Below, in pieces: positions 28,244-36,684 of a stretch of DNA of 64,000 nucleotides. Position 1 is the first letter of the stretch; every line of letters starts with the position of its first letter. The translations under genes were made by a program, and so were the position numbers. The notes beneath the pieces were generated by a model. That model was not told the origin of the DNA and did not search any database. It was given only the letters and a program-made list of their open reading frames with translations. The stretch comes from Cytophagales bacterium (lineage in GTDB: Bacteria > Bacteroidota > Bacteroidia > Cytophagales > Flammeovirgaceae), in the NCBI GenBank assembly GCA_025056215.1, contig JANWWC010000001.1, positions 806,001 through 870,000 of the forward strand, in the 5' to 3' direction.

Positions 28244-29056
28244 ATGGAGTATCTGAAAAATAAAGCTGTGATTATAGGAGCAGGCAACTTAGCTTGGCAC
28301 CTTTTAGAGGGACTAGAATCTATCGGGGTTCCTGTAACAACTGTATTCAGCCGTTCTTTTGAAAAAGCAGAACAACTTGCTAAACGCTCATTTCAGGCAG
28401 TTCCTACTAATAACATGGACTTTACTCACCTTTCCGCAAATCTGTTTTTTCTTTGCATTCCCGACGATGCTCTGATTTCGGTAGTGTCTCAAATTCGCTT
28501 GCCTTCTAAGGCGATTTTAATTCATAGTTCTGGCTCTATGCCTATATCAGCATTGCAAAATAATTTCACTCATCAGGTAGGTGTACTATATCCTTTGCAA
28601 ACGTTTAGCAAATCTCATAAAGTAGAGTGGAGAAAAATACCAATTTTCGTAGAAGCCTCTGATGAAACTACTCTTGAGAAGCTATTTCACGTAGCCGAAC
28701 AACTCTCTGAGGAAGTATTTGAAATCAACTCAGAAGAACGCTTGCGGTTGCACATTAGCGCCGTTATGGCAAGTAATTTTGTGAATCATTTCTTATATAT
28801 TGCTTCTAAATATCTTCAAGAACTTCAACTTCCCTTTTCAATAATCAAACCTTTGGTAGAAGAGACTATTCAGAAAGCATTTCGCATTGGAGCTTATGAA
28901 GCTCAAACAGGCCCTGCACGACAAAACGACAAAGAAACTCTTGCCTATCACATCGAAACACTTCTACAATTAGGACAAACTCAAGAAGCTCATCTTTATG
29001 AAATGGTCTCAAAAAGTATCATTCGCACATATTTTCCACACTATGACCTTTTTTAA
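28244..29056 (+). CDS. Rossmann-fold and DUF2520 domain protein
   Basis: 270 residues from the ATG at 28244; a TTG five codons upstream is less likely. An N-terminal NAD(P)-binding Rossmann domain (VIIGAGNLAWHLLEGL, then SRSFEKAEQLA and LFFLCIPDDAL) is followed by an all-helical DUF2520 domain (about 135-265) with GVLYPLQTFSK and GPARQNDKETLAYH. The layout is that of ketopantoate-reductase and 6-phosphogluconate-dehydrogenase-like oxidoreductases. Substrate unknown; the family is widespread in Bacteroidota as a single-copy gene. Its 3' end overlaps the convergent alpha-E gene by 4 bp. Confidence 0.85.
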   Translation: MEYLKNKAVIIGAGNLAWHLLEGLESIGVPVTTVFSRSFEKAEQLAKRSFQAVPTNNMDFTHLSANLFFLCIPDDALISVVSQIRLPSKAILIHSSGSMPISALQNNFTHQVGVLYPLQTFSKSHKVEWRKIPIFVEASDETTLEKLFHVAEQLSEEVFEINSEERLRLHISAVMASNFVNHFLYIASKYLQELQLPFSIIKPLVEETIQKAFRIGAYEAQTGPARQNDKETLAYHIETLLQLGQTQEAHLYEMVSKSIIRTYFPHYDLF

Positions 29057-30003
29057 TACATCAAATATTTTTGTTCGATCATATTTCCAATAGCATAAAG
29101 CTTAAGAATCAATTCATTAATAAAATGCTCTTCTTTACCGTTAATTTCATCTATAGTGAGGTATTTGATTGTATTAGAAAGCTTACTTACAAAAAATTCT
29201 AACGAATTTTTATCTTCTATTTTCTTTTGATTCACAGCATCGAGTAAATAGCTTATCATTTCTAAGTTTAACAGTACAGCATTTGGAAACTTGTTGTTCA
29301 ATACTAAAAACTCGATAGCATGCTTTTTGTTGGGTACTAATTTATATACTTGCCTACTCATATCATACCCACAAGCGCTTTTTAGCAGATTTGACCAATG
29401 ATAACTATCAATAGAACCTTCTCCTTCAGAGCTATCAATTCGGCTGATGTCCTTCATTTTGATGCTAATAGAACGGCTAATCTGAATACATCTTTCTAAA
29501 TGCAATCCTAAACTTACAAATTGCCACACCTCGTTGCGAAGTAATGTATTATCAAAAATTCCTTTAATGATGTACGTATAATTAATTACATGCTGATAAA
29601 GTTGGGGAATTTGTTCCTTGCCTGGGTTTTTTCTGATAGCAATATCGTTCAAAGAATGATAAAAAAGATTGATAGCTTCCCAAGATTCTGTAGAAAGTTT
29701 ATCGCGAACAGCACGAGCGTTTTCACGCATCAAGCTTACGACATTCATAAGAGATAAATTGTTTTTCTTATCCAAAGTACAAAAATCTAGTACTTGGTTT
29801 TCATTAATAGTTTCATATTGCTGAAAATACAACTCATAGGCACCTACCATGTTCAAAATAGACTCAAGCGCAATTTCTCTTTCTTGTTCCTTTGGTGCAT
29901 CGAGAGAAGCCATATAATGCACTTCAATGAAGCGCATCATGTGTTCGGAGCGCTCTAAATAGCGTCCCATCCAAAATAAATGATTAGCAATCCGCGATAA
30001 CAT
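29053..30003 (-). CDS. Alpha-E domain protein (COG2307/DUF403)
   Basis: 316 residues, almost entirely helical. The N-terminus MLSRIANHLFWMGRYLERSEHMMR is the hallmark of alpha-E proteins; further blocks are FVSLGLHLERCIQISR and a C-terminal helix. It lies 12 bp downstream of the circularly permuted ATP-grasp gene. This two-gene order is conserved across many bacteria, and comparative genomics in the literature has predicted a role in making or attaching a small peptide, frequently with a transglutaminase-like or NTN-hydrolase partner. No such partner is in this window. Biochemical function is unproven. Confidence 0.9.
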   Translation of the reverse strand: MLSRIANHLFWMGRYLERSEHMMRFIEVHYMASLDAPKEQEREIALESILNMVGAYELYFQQYETINENQVLDFCTLDKKNNLSLMNVVSLMRENARAVRDKLSTESWEAINLFYHSLNDIAIRKNPGKEQIPQLYQHVINYTYIIKGIFDNTLLRNEVWQFVSLGLHLERCIQISRSISIKMKDISRIDSSEGEGSIDSYHWSNLLKSACGYDMSRQVYKLVPNKKHAIEFLVLNNKFPNAVLLNLEMISYLLDAVNQKKIEDKNSLEFFVSKLSNTIKYLTIDEINGKEEHFINELILKLYAIGNMIEQKYLMY

Positions 30004-30015
30004 AAATAATCAGCT

Positions 30016-31506
30016 TTAAAATTCCATTGCCCATGTATCTTTTGAACCTCCACCTTGCGAAGAATTAACAATCAAACTACCTCGCTTGAGTGCTACGCGG
30101 GTAAGCCCTCCTTTGCTAACATAAGTCATATCTTTGCCCATCAAACAAAAGACTCTTAGATCTATGTGGCGTTGTTCGAATTGTTTTGTATCCTCTGCAT
30201 AAGTGGCGAGTACAGATAAGTCCATAATAGGTTGTGCAATATATTTGCGCGGATTAGCTTTAATTTTTTCTTTATAATCTTCAATTTCTTTTTGAGAAGC
30301 GCGATTTCCAATTAAAACGCCATACCCTCCCGATTCGTCTACTGGCTTGACTACCATTTTTTCCATGTTGTCTAACACATACTTCATTTCCTTTTCATTT
30401 ACGCAGCGATAAGTAGGTACGTTTTTCAAAATAGGTTCTTCATTTAAATAATACTTAATAATTTCAGGAACGTAAGAATATACGGCTTTATCATCTGCAA
30501 CGCCATTGCCAGGACAATTAATGATGGAAACATTTCCGGCGCGAAAAACAGCAAAAATTCCTGGAATCCCCAACAAGGAATCTTTTCGGAATACCAATGG
30601 ATCGAGAAAATCTTCGTCTACTCTGGTATAAATTACATCTACGCGTTCAGGCCCGTAGATTGTTTTTATATAAACAAAGTTTTTATCTACGAACAAATCT
30701 CTTCCTTCTACAAGTTGGATTCCCATCTGATGCGCCAAAAATGTATGCTCATAATATGCCGAATTGTACATACCTGGTGTAAGCAATACACAAGTAGGAT
30801 TAGAAACATTAGGAGGGGCTATGCTATGCATCATGCGCAAAAGTTGCATTGGATAATCGTTCACGGGGAAAATATTGTATCTGAAAAATAAATGCGGAAA
30901 GGTTTTTTTCATAGCGATTCGATTTGCCAAAACATAGCTCACTCCTGAAGGACATCTCAAATTGTCTTCTAATACGTAATACTCTCCATCAGAATGTTTG
31001 ATAATGTCAGTTCCTGCAATATGCACGTGCACGTTGCCAAAAGGGCGAAAATCTGACATATATTTGTTGTAGTACTTCGAAGAAAAAACTAACTCATGGG
31101 GTATAATGCCATCTTTTAAGATTTTTTTTTCATTATACAAGTCGCTAATAAACAAGTTGAGCGCTTTATTTCTCTGAATAACTCCTTGCTCGATTTTTAT
31201 CCATTCTTTGTTAGGAATGATGCGCGGGAATAAGTCGAATGGAAAAATTCTTTCAGTTCCTCCTTCTTCAGAATATACATTGAAAGTAATTCCTTGGTTA
31301 AAAAAAGAAACTTTTGCGTATTCATTCAAATTCTCAAAATCTTGAATTTGAAAATCTTGCAAGTAATTACTCAACTTAATGTAATGTTTGCGGATGGTAC
31401 CATCTTTCTCAAACATTTCATCAAAAAAAGCATCATTCCGAGAATAATTTTGGAACAAAGCACCAACATTTTCTTGTCTCGCATTGTTTTCTGCTTTTGC
31501 AGGCAT
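30016..31506 (-). CDS. Circularly permuted type 2 ATP-grasp protein (COG2308)
   Basis: 496 residues. Family blocks include NLFISDLYNEKKILKDG, HIAGTDIIKHSDGEYYVLEDNLRCPSG (the segment with acidic metal ligands), LLTPGMYNSAYYEH, a GVADDKAVYSYVPEIIKYYL stretch and VVKPVDESGGYGVLIG (the ATP-binding glycine-rich loop, moved to the C-terminal half by permutation). It ends with RVALKRGSLIVNSSQGGGSKDTW. ATP-grasp enzymes form amide or ester bonds through acyl-phosphates; this subfamily is expected to act as a peptide or amino-acid ligase, substrate unknown. It pairs with the alpha-E gene in the same transcript and is the upstream member. Confidence 0.9.
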   Translation of the reverse strand: MPAKAENNARQENVGALFQNYSRNDAFFDEMFEKDGTIRKHYIKLSNYLQDFQIQDFENLNEYAKVSFFNQGITFNVYSEEGGTERIFPFDLFPRIIPNKEWIKIEQGVIQRNKALNLFISDLYNEKKILKDGIIPHELVFSSKYYNKYMSDFRPFGNVHVHIAGTDIIKHSDGEYYVLEDNLRCPSGVSYVLANRIAMKKTFPHLFFRYNIFPVNDYPMQLLRMMHSIAPPNVSNPTCVLLTPGMYNSAYYEHTFLAHQMGIQLVEGRDLFVDKNFVYIKTIYGPERVDVIYTRVDEDFLDPLVFRKDSLLGIPGIFAVFRAGNVSIINCPGNGVADDKAVYSYVPEIIKYYLNEEPILKNVPTYRCVNEKEMKYVLDNMEKMVVKPVDESGGYGVLIGNRASQKEIEDYKEKIKANPRKYIAQPIMDLSVLATYAEDTKQFEQRHIDLRVFCLMGKDMTYVSKGGLTRVALKRGSLIVNSSQGGGSKDTWAMEF

Positions 31507-31634
31507 AATAATAGTTGATTATGTTTTGACAATATTAACAGGTTTTACAAAAACATTACCACAGTTTTGAAAATAAAAATTTTTCAAAACATCCCAAAAC
31601 TCAATGAAAATAATTCATATAGCCATTTGCAAAA

Positions 31635-32501
31635 ATGTTTTCTGAGATGAAACTATACACAAAAAAATTAAAAAAATACCTTTGGAGTTGCTTAATCATC
31701 TGTGTAGAAATGAGTTGTAATTTAGAAAAAAAAGTAAATATTGTTTTGCCTTCTTATCAAGAACAACTTGTTGTTGAGTGTTATCTGATTCCAGGAGAGC
31801 CCTATCAACTATTTTTGTCGCGCAGTGTCGCCTATTTCTCAGATTTTAGCTTGCCCGACGTTCCCAATGCAACAGTAGTTATTACTCATAACGGAAAAAG
31901 AGACACTTTGCGTTACGAACCTTTTTTCTTTTTGCCTGCACGAAAAATCTATAACTATCGCTCTACAACTAAAGTAGTAGTAGACTACGAAAATCCATTT
32001 TACCTCTATATACACGACCGAGAAAGCGGCAAGGAACTATTTGCAGAAGACATATTTTTACGTCCCATTTCTATCGACTCAGTAGGAGCAATCCTGAATG
32101 GGAAGCCTGATAGCCTTTCTTCAATTATTGCATTTTTTAACGATCCCCAAGAAAGCACGAATTACTATCGATTTGTAGTAAGCCACGGAAATATTTTTAA
32201 TCCAGAGAATCAGCGCGCCGATATACTTTTAGATGATAGGTTGTTCACAGGAAGGGCTACTTTAGGCACGAGCTATCGTTTTGCTTTATCTGACACAGCA
32301 ATCGTTACATTATATCATTTAAGCCAACCATTATTTCAATACTTTCGCACTGTTCGCGATGCAGCAGACTTCGTTACTAACCCTCTTCGGCAACCTGTAG
32401 GCATCGCTAGTAATATCAAAGGAGGCGTAGGCATTTTTGCTACTCTTAGTTACGATAGAGATACTTTAATTCTTAGAAAATTTTATCAAAATGTACCTTA
32501 A
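31635..32501 (+). CDS. DUF4249-like lipoprotein
   Basis: 288 residues. The N-terminus (a Lys-rich stretch, a hydrophobic segment WSCLIICVEM, then SC) is a probable lipoprotein signal with a relaxed lipobox. The first mature domain reads EQLVVECYLIPGEPYQLFLSRSVAYF, then VPNATVVITHNGKRDTL, which is the start of the DUF4249 fold found in Bacteroidota next to TonB-dependent receptors. The conserved DPLxxxNPSNLPSNIKGGVGIF-like end is present in the form of a V-G-I-A-S-N-I-K-G-G-V-G-I-F stretch. No TonB receptor gene is adjacent, so the usual partner is missing here. Either ATG 31635 or the ATG at 31647 could start it. Confidence 0.7.
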   Translation: MFSEMKLYTKKLKKYLWSCLIICVEMSCNLEKKVNIVLPSYQEQLVVECYLIPGEPYQLFLSRSVAYFSDFSLPDVPNATVVITHNGKRDTLRYEPFFFLPARKIYNYRSTTKVVVDYENPFYLYIHDRESGKELFAEDIFLRPISIDSVGAILNGKPDSLSSIIAFFNDPQESTNYYRFVVSHGNIFNPENQRADILLDDRLFTGRATLGTSYRFALSDTAIVTLYHLSQPLFQYFRTVRDAADFVTNPLRQPVGIASNIKGGVGIFATLSYDRDTLILRKFYQNVP

Positions 32502-32508
32502 AAATAAA

Positions 32509-32538
32509 AAACCTAACAGAAAAAAGTCTGCTAGGTTT
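32509..32538 (-). terminator. Terminator of the peroxiredoxin gene
   Basis: Inverted repeat with 11-base arms (32509-32519 and 32528-32538, one mismatch) around an 8-base loop. On the minus strand it is followed by a T-rich run, so it should end the peroxiredoxin transcript; on the plus strand there is no T-run. Confidence 0.75.
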
Positions 32539-32558
32539 AGTATTAAACAACTCAAATA

Positions 32559-33188
32559 TTAGTGAGTAGATAAGTACTTCTTTACTCCTTCGCGAGTGGC
32601 TTTCATAGCTTCTTCTCCTTCTTTCCAATTAGCAGGACATACTTCACCGTGTGTCTCGGTGTAAATAAGAGCGTTTAAAGTGCGTAGCTCTTCATCAATG
32701 CTTCTACCTATAGGAAAGTGGTTGACAACTTCATGACGTACAATTCCTTGTTTATCAATCAAGAAAGTGCCTCGAAGTGCAATGGGAGCGCCGTTAAATA
32801 TCATTTCGCCTTGCTCATTAAAGTCATATTCACCCCCTAAAACACCATAATTATAAGCGATCGTTTTAGAAACGTCTGCCACAAGCGGATAAGTAACTCC
32901 TCGAATACCGCCTTGTTCTTTAGGAGTACTTAGCCACGCCAAGTGAGTTTCTTCTGTATCGGTAGAACAGCCGACCACCACTGCACCTCTGGCTTCAAAT
33001 TCTTTCAATCTCTCCTGAAACGCTAAAATTTCGGTAGGACATACAAACGTAAAATCTTTCGGATAAAAAAAGAAAATCACGTATTTTTTGCCGATGTACT
33101 GTTCGAGTGAGAAATTCTGCACAATTTCTTCACCATTAATCACCGCAGGAGCAGAAAACTTAGGAGCAGGTTTGTTTACTAACGACAT
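32559..33188 (-). CDS. 2-Cys peroxiredoxin (AhpC/Prx1 type)
   Basis: 209 residues. The peroxidatic Cys50 lies in FYPKDFTFVCPTEI, and the resolving Cys in the C-terminal HGEVCPANW, so this is a typical 2-Cys enzyme that reduces hydrogen peroxide, alkyl hydroperoxides or peroxynitrite. The GCSTDTEETHLAW and RGTFLIDKQGIVRH segments are characteristic. No AhpF-type reductase gene is adjacent; thioredoxin is the likely donor. Transcription probably ends at the hairpin just downstream. The C-terminus (GEEAMKATREGVKKYL) is of the long type with a YF-like tail region that is not exactly conserved. Confidence 0.93.
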   Translation of the reverse strand: MSLVNKPAPKFSAPAVINGEEIVQNFSLEQYIGKKYVIFFFYPKDFTFVCPTEILAFQERLKEFEARGAVVVGCSTDTEETHLAWLSTPKEQGGIRGVTYPLVADVSKTIAYNYGVLGGEYDFNEQGEMIFNGAPIALRGTFLIDKQGIVRHEVVNHFPIGRSIDEELRTLNALIYTETHGEVCPANWKEGEEAMKATREGVKKYLSTH

Positions 33189-33346
33189 AATTTTAAAAAT
33201 GTTTAAAGTGAAACCATCATTTCGTTACAAATATGAATAAAGGATTATCAGTTTTTCTTTCACAAAATAAATGTTGCTTAGCAAAAAAATAAAAAATCCT
33301 TTCAAAAGCTCTTAAAAGAATTTTCCATAAAAAATCTGAGATGATT

Positions 33347-34475
33347 TTATTCTTTCAATACTCTGAATACTTTGCGTAAATTATTCGCGCGTACTTCCAC
33401 GAAATAAGTGCCAGAAGGTAAATCTCCTATCCATATAGGAGTTGATTCGCTTTCTTTCAACAATTTGCCTTGATAATCTATTATTAGAACCTTTTCAATA
33501 AGCTCAGGAATATCTATGTACAAATCATCTGCTACAAGGTTTGGGTAAAGATGCCAACGTTGCAAGTTCTCTGATAGAGCAAGCAACGTTTTCAAATCTA
33601 CTTTGAACTTTGGTATTTCTGATACATAATTCAAAGAAGTTGCCCCCGAAAGAATAAAACCTGTAATCCAAACAATGATCTCACTTCCATTTCCAGAAAA
33701 TACGTATTGCGCCACAGGCTTTCCTGTTAGTACTACATCGTCTGGACCTACCAAACCCGAAAATTGAGAAGTTTCGACAATAAGACTCAATGCATTAAGT
33801 AAATTAAATGCCAAAGAAATTCCTGGAAACCTTAACTTTAGCCGCTGTAATACTAGCAGTAATGTAGTTAGGCTGCACGAGTATGTAATTAATCGCATCG
33901 TTGCCTATTAACAAAGTTAGCAATTACTTCCTTATTATCTCCAACAGAAGAGTTTTCAAAACTGCCTGAACGAACAAAAAATACATCATCACCTGGCATT
34001 ACTCCTACAAGAACCCCTCCACAATACAACATGAGTGGTTCCGTCGTATTGTTTATGTTTTTTGTGCTGAGACTCCGCTCATTGTCAAAGTTTTAGGAAT
34101 AACATCGGCAGTAATTCCATAAGGCTGGATGAATTGATAGTTTGCTGCATGTATTCCTCTCAATATCATGTTAGGAATTACAGCTTTGTTATTTCCTACA
34201 TTTTTGTCAATAAAAGTAGGAGATACAACAAGGGTAACGATGTCGCTGCCTACTACGCCCACAAGAGTAGCACCCGTAATCGCTGCCAACGTCGTACCAT
34301 CGTATACTTTGTTTTGAGCTACAGCTCCACTCACCGTCAATGTTTTATCTTGGGAGTAATGTTCACAGTAAGGTTATGCCCAATATTGAGAACAAACAGA
34401 TGTGCTTACTAAAACTATCAACACAAAAGAGAAAAATACATTTCTCTTAGACTTCTCATAATTTGTCATTTTCAT
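33347..34475 (-). pseudogene. Decayed secreted YDG-repeat protein with T9SS sorting domain
   Basis: Reading the minus strand from 34475, an ATG opens a 33-codon stretch with a good signal peptide (VFFSFVLIVLVSTSVCSQ) that hits a TAA at 34374-34376. A second frame then gives a YDG/MBG-type repeat (VAQNKVYDGTTLAAITGATL, later YQFIQPYGITADVIPKTL). A third carries a repeat fragment around 33900-34040 (GVLVGVMPGDDVFFV), and a fourth piece continues to 33347. The last part (about 33347-33560) is a type A T9SS C-terminal sorting domain (WHLYPNLVADDLYIDIP, then LPSGTYFVEVRANN). The pieces join only through frameshifts and stops, so the gene is broken in at least three places. It was once an exported repeat protein sent out by type IX secretion. 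Confidence 0.75.
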
Positions 34476-34572
34476 ATTTACAAGTGATAGGGTGGATATT
34501 TACAATAATATGCTTTTTAGATAATATCGCCAAATTTTTTCTTATTAGAAACTTACCTTTCTTTTGGTAGTT

Positions 34573-34746
34573 ATGCAAATTAGAGCCACCATAACAGGAC
34601 TGCAATACCAAATTTTTCTTGCCGACAAATTGAAAATAATTAAAAGCAAAGATTTTGATATTGATACCTGCCCAACTTCCTGTATTTATTCTGATGAAAG
34701 ACTAAATTTTGCTATTTCAAAATGGGTTTCTAGGATAGCGCGATGA
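34573..34746 (+). pseudogene. Truncated possible restriction-endonuclease N-terminus
   Basis: 57 codons from the ATG at 34573. The stop TGA overlaps the ATG of the methylase gene (ATGA), which suggests translational coupling. The sequence ATITGLQYQIFLADKLK, then FDIDTCPTSCI and NFAISKWVS recalls, from memory, the N-terminus of larger proteins encoded beside Dam-family methylases. Those look like cognate restriction enzymes and continue past the KWVS motif for some 200 residues. Here the frame ends five residues later. If the resemblance is right, the nuclease has been cut away and the methylase kept. It could instead be an unrelated small upstream ORF. Confidence 0.45.
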
Positions 34747-35573
34747 TAAAAAGCCCATTAAGATACCCTCCTGGTGGAAAAAGCAAGGCATTAGAGCAAA
34801 TTTTGCCTTTAATTCCTTATTTTGAAGAATTTAGAGAGCCTTTTGTGGGTGGCGGTTCAGTATTTTTGGCATTGAAACAACTTTATCCCGATAGAAAATA
34901 TTGGATTAACGATTTGTATTTTGAGTTATACAAGTTTTGGGAATACACACAAAAAGACTTGCAAGGCGTTATAAATCAAGTAAATGCTTGGAAAAAAGAA
35001 TTTGGAAATGGTAAAGAATTGCATAAATTTTTAAGTGAAAATATTAGCAGTTTTGATGATTTAAAAAAAGCAAGTGCCTTTTTTGTATTCAACAGAATTA
35101 CATTCTCAGGCACAACTGAAGCAGGTGGATTTTCAGAACAAGCCTTTCAAAAACGATTTACAGAAAGCAGTATTCAACGATTAGGACTTCTAAAAAATAT
35201 TGTCAAAGACATTAAAATAACGAATTTAGATTATGAAGAAGTTGTAAAAGCGGAAGGCGAAAATGTCTTTATTTTCCTTGACCAGCCTTATTTGTCTGCA
35301 ACAAAATCAGCGCTTTATGGCAAAAATGGAAAGTTACACAAGGTTTTTGACCACGAAAGATTTGCAGAAATAATGAAAAACTGTAAACATAAATGGCTGA
35401 TAACCTACGATAATTGCGACTATATCAAAGATTTATTTTCATTTGCCAACATAGCAGAATGGAATTTAATGTACGGTATGCGTAATCAAACCGAAACTTC
35501 CAACCAATTGGGAGATGAGATCTTTATAGCAAACTTTGAACTTGGCGAAAAAGAAAGAAAAAAATCGTTTTAG
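34743..35573 (+). CDS. DNA adenine methylase, Dam/D12 class
   Basis: 276 residues. D12-class N6-adenine methyltransferases transfer a methyl group from SAM to adenine in DNA. The SAM-binding motif near the N-terminus is LRYPPGGKSKALEQ followed by FREPFVGGGSVFLALK (F-x-G-x-G); the middle has FFVFNRITFSG. The catalytic motif IV, normally DPPY, reads D180-Q-P-Y183 here (FIFLDQPYLSATKS). The residue change would need one base substitution (CCG to CAG). The C-terminal WLITYDNCDYIKDLF is also typical. The gene sits between a pseudogene and a truncated ORF, and its partner nuclease is not intact, so it is an orphan methylase whose activity is open to question. Confidence 0.88.
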   Translation: MIKSPLRYPPGGKSKALEQILPLIPYFEEFREPFVGGGSVFLALKQLYPDRKYWINDLYFELYKFWEYTQKDLQGVINQVNAWKKEFGNGKELHKFLSENISSFDDLKKASAFFVFNRITFSGTTEAGGFSEQAFQKRFTESSIQRLGLLKNIVKDIKITNLDYEEVVKAEGENVFIFLDQPYLSATKSALYGKNGKLHKVFDHERFAEIMKNCKHKWLITYDNCDYIKDLFSFANIAEWNLMYGMRNQTETSNQLGDEIFIANFELGEKERKKSF

Positions 35574-35821
35574 AATCACAAAATAAAAACAAATTAAAAT
35601 TTTGTAAGAGTGTAGCGTTCATGCTGCCAAATGAAAATATTTTGCATAACTTGAAAATTTGTTCATCACTTTCAACAGTAAATCTTTGATTTTAACAATC
35701 TCCAAAATAAGAAATTAAGTAAATCCACTTGATTGTTTACGAATCTGAAAAATTTGATTAAATTTATCTGTATAATTTTTTCAAACCCTGTGAAGGAGTG
35801 TACAATAAAGTCTATTATGGT

Positions 35822-36640
35822 ATGAAATTTTTTTGTTATTACTTGGTTTTTGCAATTTGCCTTGATTTATCGGCTCAAAACAAAACATTGAACGCGCAGG
35901 CTTCTCTTTTCAAAACGTTAAAAATAAAGGAGTATGCTGTTTATGAAACTATCATGTTGGGCGACTCCGTAGTTCAAAAAAAATATCTTTCAGAACTTGT
36001 GAAACTGAACCCTGATGGCACCGTTGCAGAAGAATACGACTATAATCCAGAAGGAAATTTGGAAGGATTTATTTCTCAATATGAATACAAAAATGGCAAT
36101 TTAGTGCGCCAAACCATGCAATGGATAGAACAACAAGAACGCGATATTATAGAATATGAATATCAAAACGGATTGTTAGTCAAACAAAAAGAATATGAAG
36201 CTGGTATTTTAGTAGGCTGGCATCAATATCAGTACGATAAGAAAAAAAACATTATACGCCAACAATATTTTGCATCAGATGGGAAACCAGATACCTCTGT
36301 GCGTTACCATTATCAAAATGGGTTGCTCGTTCAGCAAATTCGCTTGAATGAAATGGGAGAAATCATTTTTTCTTCCGTTAAAGAATATTCTAAACAAGGC
36401 TGGCTTTTAAAAGAAATTATTCAAGAAGGAAAGAAAGGAGAACAAACCCAAATCGTACAAACTTACACCTACGATAAGCAAGGAAAACTACTCAAAAACG
36501 TACAACAAAACTTAGCAGGTAATCCAATTTTTGAAGTTGATTTTCAATATGACTCCAAAGGATTACTTCAAAAAGTAACTTTCTACGACCATATGACAAC
36601 TCTGTTTACCATCGAAGAATATGAATATCACTATTTATAA
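35822..36640 (+). CDS. Secreted YD-repeat-like protein of unknown function
   Basis: 272 residues from the ATG at 35822, which opens a signal peptide ending LSAQ; the GTG eight codons upstream is less likely. The mature part consists of repeated short units of the form Y-E-Y-x-N-G-x-L-V-x-Q (for example IEYEYQNGLLVKQKEY, VRYHYQNGLLVQQI, YTYDKQGKLLKN, FQYDSKGLLQKV), like the YD/RHS type of strand repeat. Such repeats form extended beta-structures that bind carbohydrate or package toxins, but the protein is too short to be an RHS toxin shell. No partner genes point to a function. Confidence 0.65.
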   Translation: MKFFCYYLVFAICLDLSAQNKTLNAQASLFKTLKIKEYAVYETIMLGDSVVQKKYLSELVKLNPDGTVAEEYDYNPEGNLEGFISQYEYKNGNLVRQTMQWIEQQERDIIEYEYQNGLLVKQKEYEAGILVGWHQYQYDKKKNIIRQQYFASDGKPDTSVRYHYQNGLLVQQIRLNEMGEIIFSSVKEYSKQGWLLKEIIQEGKKGEQTQIVQTYTYDKQGKLLKNVQQNLAGNPIFEVDFQYDSKGLLQKVTFYDHMTTLFTIEEYEYHYL

Positions 36641-36662
36641 GCGCAAGTTATTGAAAACAGTA

Positions 36663-36670
36663 TAAGTTTG
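36663..36670 (+). promoter_or_regulatory. Candidate promoter -7 element (TAAGTTTG) for nuoI-like gene
   Basis: TAAGTTTG fits the TAnnTTTG consensus and lies 14 bases before the ATG at 36685. No good -33 TTTG is seen at the usual distance. Confidence 0.35.
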
Positions 36671-36684
36671 TAAAAAAAATAAAA

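Noticed and set aside
34053-34340. A separate intact 95-residue YDG-repeat gene
   Set aside because: It begins inside a repeat without a signal peptide, and the signal peptide and sorting domain lie in neighbouring frames, so it is part of one broken gene.
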